Below, in pieces: positions 11,321 to 22,500 of a stretch of 64,000 bases of DNA. The notes beneath the pieces are model-generated. The model made no database searches. It was given only the letters and a program-made list of their open reading frames with translations, and had not been told where the DNA came from. The stretch spans positions 20,846,502-20,910,501 of the forward strand of contig CM067570.1 in the NCBI GenBank assembly GCA_034336665.1, read 5' to 3'. The DNA is from Luscinia megarhynchos. Its lineage: Eukaryota > Chordata > Aves > Passeriformes > Turdidae. The position numbers and the translations under genes are program-made. Positions within the stretch are counted from its first letter, which is position 1, and the number at the start of each line of letters is the position of its first letter.

Positions 11321-13069
11321 GTGAGTGGAGACACAACAACAACAACAAAAAAATCTACACTTAACTACAGTGATTTTCCATGTCATTTTCCCCTGGCAAG
11401 TGCCTAGCTTGCCCTGGCAAGAGCCAATGGCCACAACTCACCCAAAAGCCACCTGCAAGTACAGCATCATGAAACACTGGTTTTCAATCATTCTTTATCC
11501 TAAAGTAAACTTATTATTTCTCCTTATCTACAGGTGTCCTTCATTGTATGTAGGACAGAAGTTCTCTGAGCATTATGCTGTGCTGCTGTCCAATGGCAGA
11601 CAGGAGAGGAGGGGAACAGCTCACCCCAGCTCCTGCCAGGCTCACTGCTCTGCTCCTGCTAAAAACAACATGTGCTTTTGTCAAAGAAGTAACTGTGATT
11701 GATCTCAATGTAACAGTCTGCACCACCAAGTAAATAAAAGTAAAATTTATTTGGTATAGGACAGAAAAATAAAGAGAACAAAATCACTTACAAAATAAAT
11801 GTTAAGCAAAAATTTCACAGAACTAGATTAATATTTTATAAAAAGCTCAAACTTTAAGCATCTGATAGAAATGTTACTTTCTGCTCAGCCTGTTTTATGT
11901 TTCCCTCTTTCTTGTGTGCCTTTGGAAGTCCAAATTTACATGTCTTCCTCTGCATGCATTAGTTTGCACTAAGCAGTATTTACCATAGACAAACTGTATT
12001 TCAAAATGGTAACATACATAAAAAAGTTACTCCCGTAAGACATGCGGTTTCCATTTTTGCTTTTTAATCTGCATACCTACCTGCTGCATACTCACTGAGA
12101 CCATACACACATGCCCTGCTTCTGCCTCAGTCATTCCAGTACTCCCCTCTTTGCCAATGCTTCAGTTTAGATTTTAACTGAATCATCCAAACACATCCAT
12201 CTTAGAGGCTACAAGATACCTATTTTCTTCCAATGCACATGAATAACCATTTGCACTTAAAGTGCTCCTGGGTATCTTAGATAAGAGATTCTCATTATTT
12301 TCTGGTAAATACTGTTTGAAAGATTAAAGCTCACACAATCTGTGTTACATGGAGTCAATGTACCGCTGTAACAGGTTGTTTGCACCCAGCTGTGAGACGA
12401 AGGTGCTCACACCACTGCAATGTGGAACTACAAAATGCACATTTTATACCATAATTTTTACTTCAGTACTAGTAACAACATTCAGCCAATTGGTTTTCAC
12501 TTCCTTGAGCAATCTTCTCTTTTCCAGTGTCCTGTGGCCAAGGGGCCCTCTCTAGGTCTCTCAACATTGGATATTCTGCTTGAAATAATTTCAGTTTGAT
12601 CACTCAACTCCATCCTTTACTTCCAAGAAAAAAAGTACCCTTTCAATTTCCATACTTCTGTACAGAAGATTGTTGTTTGATTGTAACAATACATGTGATG
12701 CATGATAACAGTTTAGCTCCCCCATCCTCCATTTCAAGACAGATATACAAGTGTCATGCAAACAGCTGATGCTGCAAGGATAAACTACTGCCCAGTTTTT
12801 TAAGTGACAATATAAGGAACTTCTTTCACAGTGCTGTCTTGCAGAAAAAACCAAAACCTTATGATTCTTTTAGTGTTGGGAAATGCTGGCTTTTAAACAA
12901 GAACTTTGAGATGTTATTTACTTCATTTACAGAAATATACACTTCCTGAAACAAGCTGAGTTTCCTTTAACAACTCTGAACATATATCACTGTGACTTCT
13001 TCTCCCACTGGCTGGTGCAGAAAGTCATAACAAACATAACGTATGCTTTTCTTCCAAAAATATAGAGAA
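11321..13069. other. Intergenic region downstream of WIPF1, nothing recognised
   Basis: AT-rich sequence with short unconvincing frames. A second minus-strand AATAAA near 11745 (TTTATT on the plus strand) could serve as a distal polyadenylation signal for WIPF1, but there is no direct support for it. Confidence 0.5.
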
Positions 13070-13091
13070 ATTGTTTTTACATGGTACAAAA

Positions 13092-13097
13092 TTTATT
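13092..13097 (-). terminator. WIPF1: Candidate WIPF1 polyadenylation signal AATAAA
   Basis: TTTATT on the plus strand, i.e. AATAAA on the minus strand. I found no other canonical AATAAA on the minus strand between it and the stop codon at 16459, which makes it the best candidate for the main cleavage site. ATTAAA variants occur nearer the stop (for example about 14535 and 13665) and could give shorter forms. Confidence 0.45.
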
Positions 13098-14521
13098 GTC
13101 ATTTCATTTATGGAGTTGAATTAAACAAAAACGAACATCCGTGGCCGTTGTCACACAGCGCGAGCCTCAGTGATAACGAAAGAGACAGGTTGAGGTGTGA
13201 GGGTTTATAATACAAGGCCATTGAAACAAACCCAGCAAATCTAATATGCAAGCAGTGAATCAAATGTAGTCCTGTAACCTATGCAACCACAATGAAGTCA
13301 GCTGGGCTGTGTGGACAGCAGTGTCAGACACTGGTTTTGGGACAGGTCTAAATTTGAGAGGAATTCCAGATATTGATTGTGAAGCCAACCAGTGCCCACA
13401 ACATACACCTCACCTACACACTGACCCAGTGACACTGAGCTCCACCTGGAGTTAGGAGCTTGAGCACACAATAGGGCTTGGCTCAAACACTGTAAAATGC
13501 TACTGTCAGCACTATTCAGTTAGGATCTGGAAGAGCAATGTCTATTAATTCTTCTACTGAGACACAGAAAAGTTGACTATAAAAGTCATAAGGCACCATT
13601 GATTCAACCTGTTTTGTATTATTCTTTTTTAACACTTCATAGTGAAATAAATACTTTAATACTGATCATACTGTATATAGCTACTGCTACATGAAGCAAT
13701 ATATTGAATGATAAAATGCTGCATTGTTCTGGAATATATCTAGGGATTTTTACAGCAAAACATATAATGGAAACACTGTTGTTATGTGAACAAAAATGCC
13801 TCTTTCTGCAGTATTAAGCTATATTACATGTATGCCAAATGTCTATTCTGAAGAGGTTTCTAGAATAAAAAAGAATTGCTAAAACCTAAGCAGCTCAGGA
13901 TCCTTGGCTTGTTAACTGGGGGCTTTAGCACAGCACATTTTAAAGTCAAACTGAAGCTAGTTTTACAAGTCTTTGGTAGTGGTCCAGATTTTTGATCAGA
14001 AAACCTTGTTGGAATGATCAAATACAAGATATTTTGAATGATACAGAGAATTGGCAGAACATTGGGCAGCATTTTCATCAACTTAGCAAAGTAAAACAAT
14101 CACATTGGAAGCAGGTAAGTTATAAACAAGATATTTCTGGAGGGTTGGGTTTGTTTTTTTTTTTTGGCTGCATAGCTATTTGGATATTATCAAGGATTTG
14201 GCAGGTCAAGGTACTGAAAATACTGTATTCTTAAATTCAAAATATTGTTCCTTAGAAAGGTATTAAGTGCTTCAGTTTTAAAATATGAATACAATAATTT
14301 ATCCTTTAAGTTATTATCCTAAAAATCTTATTTGGACTTCTATTCACAAAGTAACATCCCAAAGAGACAGGCACTTTAAGTGACATCCATAAAATACATA
14401 TACAAATTCAGCATTGTGCCAGGTTTGATCCCAAGGCTCACCTGTCACACGGAGGTCCCACCAGTATCTGTTTAAGAAACTCTTACAGCCAGGATCCTGC
14501 AACGGGATGTGGATCCATCCC

Positions 14522-14533
14522 TGCGCCTGCGCA
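14522..14533. promoter_or_regulatory. NRF1-type palindrome
   Basis: TGCGCCTGCGCA closely matches the NRF1 binding consensus (YGCGCAYGCGCR) in an otherwise CpG-poor region. It lies inside the inferred WIPF1 3' UTR. Whether it is bound is unknown. Confidence 0.4.
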
Positions 14534-16458
14534 TTTAATTGCAGGTTCAAGACCATAAACAGTGACTTAAAATAGGTCATTAGATATAAAAATGTAAAAA
14601 ACAGAATCAAACGCTATCACAGCTAACAAGATTTTGTAAACAAACACTGAAAAAGACCAAATTAAATTTGATCTGGCCAAGTCCAACTCTAGTCTCATCC
14701 CCTTCAATGTGATGTCCAGGCTGCCAGGCAGAAAGCAGATCTGCCTCTTCTTGCTCACAGACAGAGCAAAAAACCCCATGCACTGATATTTCAGCAGGGT
14801 CTAGACTCTCTTTGGCTAAATTCCCTAGGAATTCTTTCAAAGACTGACCTCATTCCAGCCTCAGAGTGTACTTAGGATCATGTCTCCCATGTTAGAGAAA
14901 CATTTTCTTAACCTACATGACTAGTTTCTATGTTTAATTTTGGGTTTTTTTGAGCAACACCCTGTGAAGCACAGCTGCTGACACAGGCTTGGTAGGGATC
15001 CCAAGGAACACACTGAAGGAACGTACTACTGATGAGACTGAGGGGACATTTTTCAGAGCTAAACTTCAGAGGTCCAATTAACAAAGAGCTATCATTCACC
15101 AATATTTCAAATCCAGAATTATAATATTCCCCTAATTTCCAAAGGCATTTTATACGCACTTAGATCCACTTGTAAAAGTCATTCATACAATGAGTTCTTT
15201 TCTCATACACAAAATTCAAAAGCCATTCAACATATTAACCACTTGCCACAATGGTGGAATACTTTACTCTTTCTTCTATCAATGCAGCTCTCTGTAGAGA
15301 CTCCTTTCAGCAAAGTTTGAAAGGACAGGCTTCATGGCCAATTGAGAAGACCAAATCTTTCCATTTCTCTTGAACCAGAGCAGACAGCAAATTTTGGATG
15401 CTCCCACTTGAATGTACAAACCCCGGACCCCCCTCACAACATCAAAGGGCTCTCACTGAGGAACAGTTTTGATCTCAGCTCTACCATAATGGAAGTCAAA
15501 CACAAGCTCTCTGAGACTTGTGACCTAAGTGCCAAGGAGCTTTGTACGTCAAACTCCATCATTTAGTTGTACCAAAGAAACAACTGGAAAGCAGTCTGTG
15601 GAGCACTGGCATTAGTGATGCTTTACGGGAGGGGCCTGCAACTACAGTAATTGCTGCGTTGGCACTCAGACTGCTTTGAGGACTCTGTGCATGCAGTATC
15701 AGGCAGAGGGCATTACAGCAATCCAGGGCACAGATGACATGATGTGGGCTGGTCCGCATAAGAGTAGGCGAGAATTAGGTCACAGAACACATAAAACTAT
15801 TAAAAAATATGAAAGAGGGATAAAAATATATATATATTTTTATGCTGATGAATTCTTCACTTGTGCTTTTCTTTGGAAGATTCTCTGCAGATAAAAACAA
15901 GGCCAGAGACATTCCATCCTTGAGGCAAGATGTGCTGTGCATTGTTTAAGATTTGCTTGACTAAGCTGAAGTGAAAAAGTTAAAGATGAACTCTTTGTCA
16001 CCATGTAGTAGGTCTATGGCTTGCAGAAGCAGATAGGCTTAGTTAGGCATGCAAAGACGCATCCAGGGGACTCTTGGCTACACTTTTTACCCAGCAACTG
16101 TTTTTTTTTTAAACATCAAATACTTTATCATTAAAATAATACAGCTACTGCACCCAAAGTGAATGAAACAGCTTTGTTCAAGCTCTATCAGATTCAAAGC
16201 CAGACCTCCCACGGAGCTCTCCAGGGGACGGGGTTGGACACAGTAAGCATGATGCACGTATGTTCTGTAGGTTCCACAAAACGCCTGCAGTTTAAGCGAA
16301 TAAAATTCAGAGCTTTGAGCAACTATAGTCCATAAGCCACATCTATTACTCCTGTAATAGAGACTGAAGACAGACAACTTTCCAGTCATGTGGACAGGAG
16401 AGCTGCCTCGAGGGAACCTTGAGAACAGATGTCACCCAGAGATGGGCCAGAACCCATT

Positions 16459-16514
16459 TCACCTTGGTATAGGCGGGAGCGGGGGGGCACCTCTTTCTTT
16501 CCGGACAGACCCAC
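16459..16514 (-). CDS. WIPF1: WIPF1 exon 8 (last coding exon, stop TGA)
   Basis: The acceptor is CTCTTTTAG before 16514. The exon completes a split Gly codon and reads [18 protein letters not shown], then TGA at 16461-16459. The terminal [10 protein letters not shown] is the hallmark C-terminus of WIPF1. The serine in RGGSVRK sits where human WIP has the PKC-theta site usually numbered Ser488, with basic residues on both sides, so the site may be kept although the local sequence differs. Confidence 0.95.
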
Positions 16515-19500
16515 CTAAAAGAGAAAGAAGGTTTTTTGTGTTACTCCTCCTAGAATACTCCTTCTTTTGAATGGGGAATTTACATCCAAGAAATAAATTC
16601 TGTAACTGGTGAAGATCTACTCATTTTCATGCCTGGCCATTAAAAAAAAAAGTTTGTAGAGTTTCTGGTTAGTTTATTAAACATCATCAGAACTTCAAAC
16701 ACTGTAAAACAACGTTTTTAACTCAGGCTATCCTTAATGCCTGGAAAGCACATGTACTTTGGTCCATTGTACCCTTCCCAAAACAGACTGATAATTCTTG
16801 TTAGCCTTACTAATTTATGTGAATATGTAACTTCTCAGTGCTACTTGCAATACATGCAAATCTCAACAAAAAGTGGAAAGCTCTAGACACAGTAAAATTT
16901 CAAAGCTCTTTATGTTTGTCACTATATGAAGATTTTCACAGCAAAATCATAAAAGGAAACACAAAAAAGTGTATGTTACTTTGCTTTCCTTTGTGGACTA
17001 ATACAAATGGGATGAACGTTAACAGAGCAAAGTGAATAGTCAGAGACTAACAAAAATCTGCTTCAAACCAAAACTTCATTATCTGGAAACAGGAGGGAAA
17101 CATCTGAGTATAAATATGATTACAAGTTAACTATGAGCCACCAATGTCACTGGTTGTCAAAGAAGTAATTGATCCTTGGATGTATCAGGCAAAATACCAC
17201 TAAAGAAGACAGGAAACATTCATGCTGTTGTGGAGGAGATGTTTAAAATCTGAGCTGGAACAGCGTGCAAAACTGATTGGAAAAGACAAAAACAAACAGA
17301 AATGTATATCTAAGCAGCTCTGATGACCAGAGAACATGGCTTGGAAGCAGAGTGTTGTACATCTGGATTTAATCAGCCCAGCAAAACAAAAACTGAGAGG
17401 AGGATACAACTGTTGTCTCAAAAAACATAAGTAGTTTAACACACAAGAAGAGAGAACAACTAAACTCACGGATGATGCTGGCATAAAAATAAATGAATTG
17501 TGCATGAATTTAGATGGGAAATGAGGAGAAAATCCTGAGGGATTTTGTGGTTCTGGTGCTTAAGAGCAGAAGGACTGACTATAATGGCAGAGCTGGTCAC
17601 TTACTTATTTCACCTTAAAAAACAAACAATTCCCCATTCAAAAAGTTTAGAGGGCTTGAGAAGTCTGGAAACCTCAGCATCCAGACTCTTCCCCATGTAC
17701 ACTGGTTTTAGGACAATACATTGAAATTCCAACTTACCTCTACTGTCATTTCTCGCTAGTTTACTGGGATAACTTCTGTTCATGGGTACATATGGCTCCG
17801 GAGGTGGCAAATCAGATATTGGATGAAAAGAAAATCTGCTTTCCCATTCATCTGAAAAAAATCCCATGCAATTTACTCATTAGTTTTCTGACATAGTTTA
17901 GGAAAGTAAATTGACATTGACATCATGTTTTATATTGCAAAATGCTTACACAGCATTGAGTACTGAACCAGCATTCTCTTAGGAAGTCAGGGAAAATGAT
18001 GCTTTAGATTAATTTGGGAATTAAAATTTTTATCAACTTTAACTGATAATTTTGCCAATTTAATGCAAAACCACAGATTAGGAAAACAGCCACAATTCCA
18101 CTAAAATAAGTCTTACTCACACACACACATGCTACCAGAACTGCTTAGTTTCTCTTACTTAGAACAGTATTTTGCTCCTGGTATAGATATACCAACCTCA
18201 AAAGCATCATTAAAAACACACTCCTATAAGCACTGGTTTTTCTCTTTTAGTATTTATAATGGAAGAAAAAAAATAACCACTATGCTAAAATTTATGACAG
18301 TGAATCCTGTATATAACTAGTATCAAAAATGGAAAAAGGCATCAATTGAAGCTATATCCCTTTAGACTACAGGGGCCCTTTTGTTGTACTTACTGAGTCT
18401 ATAGAATTCTAAATAAAGCAAGCTAACCAGTTTCTTCATTGAAATAACAGGAAAGGTTCCAAGAGCTCTGTTCTGCACCCAATTTTAAAAGCAGAAGGAA
18501 GAAAGTGTGGGCTAATTTAAACTTTGTAATTTCTTCACTTGCTTGCTTCAGGACTTTGCAACCATAACTTTCTTGTGATATTGCTTTATTTTACTGAGTA
18601 ATGTAATGAACAGCTAAGTTCTACCTGGCATTTGTACCTGTGGTTATTTGCTGGATCCAGTTTTTCTATGTTTACTCCCAATCAGTGTGTAAAGGAGCTG
18701 CATGTTCTGAACCCTGCAAATGACTTGTGTAAGAAGAAATATGCCTTCGATCCTTCTGCCTTACCTGAAGCGTAAAAATGTTTCAAAAGCCTGAGTTACA
18801 GTTTCATTTCCTGTTTGCTTTTTTCTAACCTTATAAATGTCAGGAATACCAATTTTGGCCTCCTGTAATGAACTGAAGGATTAATCTGTTCTATGCAAAT
18901 AACAAACAATTAAAAAGAAAAGCATGACAAATCTTTAAAACAGCAATCTTGGACCTCATCTTTTTAATAAACACTAGCAGAAATAGATACTTGACATTTT
19001 CAGCAATGTTCTGACAATCTCTTCCCTCATCTGTTTTTCAGCTTTCAGCTTTTGAGTCATCTAACTTGTTCCGACTTCCAAAGCGTCAGTGTAGCTGTGG
19101 TTTGAATTCATATCAGAGTTGAAACAATTCCCTTCCTTTTTCCAGGGTATTTTTCAAAGGGTTATTTTGGAGACTGTATTGATGACTTTGCAATTCTGCT
19201 TTATGCGTGGCATATTTATTCTGTTCTGACTCACGGGGGTTAATTGAGACCCAAGGAACACCTCTGTTGATCAGAAATCAAAAGGCTGGCACTAGAAATG
19301 AAATCTCTATCCCAAACCTTTTTCTGAGGTATTAGGGCCAAAAGCCACTGCACTCTGTCTGTGGAGGGCAAACAGGCGGGAGGATGGCTCACCGTCCCCG
19401 GGGTCCTGGAAGCCGTTTCTGACCGCTGCTGAGGGCGGCGGCGGCGGCGGCGGCGCTGCCGAGCCCGGCCGGTCCGGGGGAAGCGGGGGCCGTGCTCCAC

Positions 19501-22500
19501 CTCTCTGGCTGTCCAGCCCCGCCCGGGAAGGCAGCTGCGGAGTGCTGGGCAAAGCCCTGGAAGTGCTTCCATTCCTGCTTATGGGAGGAGGTGGCGGGAG
19601 CGGGCCTAGAGCAAGGCAACAAGCAAGCACACAAACGCTGTTAAATTTCACATCGCGGATTACCCTGCCAGTGGAAAGCCACTGCTGGCACCCCAAAGCC
19701 TCCCACTAACAAAAAGGGCTGGTTTAGGGCCCTCAGCACCCACTTCCCTGCTCTCCAGGGCTCTCTAGGGATTTAGTGCTACTTTGGAGAGTACAGCGCA
19801 GAGGAGTAGGATAAATACACGGCAGTGTCCACACACCCCTTCCCCTCAGCTACAGAAGCCTCTGTAGAGGTCCTAGTGCTTGAAGCTACTTTTAAACCAC
19901 TCCACGTTAACAGTGGCCCCAACAAGCAGAAGTCCCAGCTGGAATTCAGGCTGCTGTGGAGATCTGAACCCTAACACATTTCCTTTCTATGTAGCATTAC
20001 AATGCAAGAGGAGGCATAGCAGAAGGCACCTGCTACCCTCAGAGGCTCCTTGTCCATCGGGGCGGTCCCCTCTGGGTGTCACAGCCAGGGGCTGTGGTGG
20101 CACACAGGGGAGCTCTGCCCAGGAGTGGTTGTGTTACACAGCAGCTCATCAGCTCACTCATTTATAAACAAATGAGCTGCATGACAGGTTTTTCAGTAGT
20201 TGGAGCATATCCATCTCCCTGTAAACTGGAAACAAGCCTCACATACAGACTGGCATTTCCAGTGTTTGGGTATCTGTAACTGGCACGGATGTGACAGGTC
20301 GAATACGAAGGCACAGGACCCGGGGCTGTCCTGAGGACAGGGGAAGAGTACTTCTACAAGAAAAGTAAAGAAAGACAGGAAAGCTGCTTCTGCCAGGGAG
20401 AGAAGTGTCCATGGTTAGGACACAAGGAGGTGAAGCAGAGGGTGTGGAGAGTTATGCATGTTCAAAACTACCTCTCACTACCTCTGTTTGGTGCAGTTGG
20501 GCAACTGACAATTATGTTAATTTTCAATAAATGCTTCCCTGTCTTGATGAAATCTATCTGCAGACGTGCACTTTGAAAAGAGAGCAGTAGATATTGTGTC
20601 TCCAGCAACGAGCATCGAAACATTTCAAGAAACATGCTGTACTTTGTGTATTTTTTGCTCCTCTTCTTATTTTACAAATTACTAAAGTTTGCCTTCAGGG
20701 AATGGTTTCAAAGAATGAGAAGCATTCAGCAACTTCCAGAATAGTTCTGCTTGCTCTCTCTAAACCTAGCTAAACTCCATTGTCTATACTGAACTGCTGC
20801 AGAACAGGTGTATCTATGTTTAGAATGTATTGCTACAACTTTCTTCTACTTACTGATCCAGAATTGAGCCAGAACAAAGTTAGTGCAGCTTTGCTAAAAC
20901 CATCTGCCTCAGAAAAGGGTCGACTAGAAAAGCACTGGTGGAAGGCAAGGCCACCACAAAACAAGCTCCTTGAAGTGACTGAAGAATTGCAGACACTCTC
21001 TGCAACTTTGATCCATCCTCCCAGTCAACTGTAATGGGATTACTCTGATTTATTTACTGCAGGCTGCACTAGCATTGTGGCATCCTCTCGGCTGGCAACC
21101 AGCTCTCCAAAGCACAAATTCAGGGCCACTATTTTCTGTAGCTGCACAGATGCTGTAGGTGTTAGAGATCCAGGCTGGTTCAAGGAGCTGGAAAGCAACA
21201 TAGCTGGCTGTGGGAGCTCCCATGACATTCATTTCTATTGTCTAGGACTGGGCAGGCTAGAAATGATTTCTGAGTTTATACCAAAAGGCAACTCTATGGA
21301 GTTTCCCAGCACTATCTTCTGTGCAATGCTTTTCTCCACCTGATGTTACAGGGCTCAATTGTGCCTACATTCTCTCATCTCCAAAGAGAGCAGGTATCAG
21401 AGAGCTGAGTTACGATGTGCAATTCTTAAAAGTTATGAACAACAGTTGTCACAGAGGACAGAGTACATTATGAAATTGCTTGAAGGAAACAAATCTACTT
21501 TTTGTCTAATTTGATATCTACATATGGCAAGAGACAACACTTAGTCATGCTGTAACAAGTGCTATTACATTTAACAATTGTTGGCTAGGTCTTTCATTAA
21601 AGCTATTTGTATTTGACTGTGTTTGTGTCTCCGAACACGTAGCAGGTCAGGTTCCAAAAACCTCCACTCTCGAGAACGCGACCATTAACTCGCGCTGGTT
21701 GACTCAGGAAGGCAGATGCTGTCATTTACCAGAAGCTTCTTTACTTCAAAGAATGTAATGGGGAAATCCATTTGCAACTCTTTTCAATTACATAATGAAA
21801 GTTACCAAGATCTGTAGAAGTACACGTGAGCACACTGGTGATGCACTTTGACTTTCCTTGTGATGACCACAAACCCTCGCGTCCAGCAGCAGAATCCCTA
21901 GTGCCTAACAGAGGTGTCATCCTGGGGTGTGTTTGCTGCGCGTGTGAAGCTGGCGAAGGCACGGCCAAAGCACCCATTCCCCGTGCCCCTGTCCCAGTCA
22001 AAGCACCCCTTGCCCGTGCCGCCGGTGCCCGCTCCGTACCTGAGCGGCCGGGCGGGTCTCGGACGGGCGGCGGCGGCCTCTCTCCGGGCGGCGGGGGCAG
22101 CGGTCCGGAGCGGCCCCCGCCGGGCGCCGGGCACGACCCCAGCGAGATGTTCCTCTGCGGCAGCCGCGGCATCTCGTCGCCGCCGGCGGGGGCGGGCGGG
22201 AGCGGGGGCGGCCCCGGCCTGCCGGGGGGCAGCGGGGGCGCCGGGGCGCCGAGCGCGGGCCGGGGGGGCGGGCGGGCACGGGCGGCTTGCTGTTCTCCGC
22301 GGCGGCGGCGGCGGCAGAGACGCCTCCCGGGCGGCGGGCGGCCGGTGCCCGGCCGGGGGCGGCCGGCGGGGGCGGCGGCTTGTCCTCCGCCGGCCGGCCG
22401 GGGTGGGCGGCAGCGGCGGCCGGCCCGAGAAGGGCGGCGCGGGGCCGGGGCCCGCTGCCGGAGGGACGCGGCCGACCCCAGCGGCCCGGCTGCCCGGGAA

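Larger units (their letters stand above)
13070..16458 (-). other. WIPF1: WIPF1 3' untranslated region (inferred extent)
   Basis: The region follows the WIPF1 stop codon in exon 8. Reading by eye, the first canonical AATAAA on the minus strand after the stop is at 13097-13092, and cleavage 10-30 nt further would place the mRNA end near 13070. That gives a 3' UTR of about 3.4 kb, comparable to the multi-kilobase mammalian 3' UTR of this gene. Several AT-rich stretches and a perfect NRF1-like palindrome (14522-14533) lie inside. Only short, unrelated open frames are present. The end point is an inference. Confidence 0.5.
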
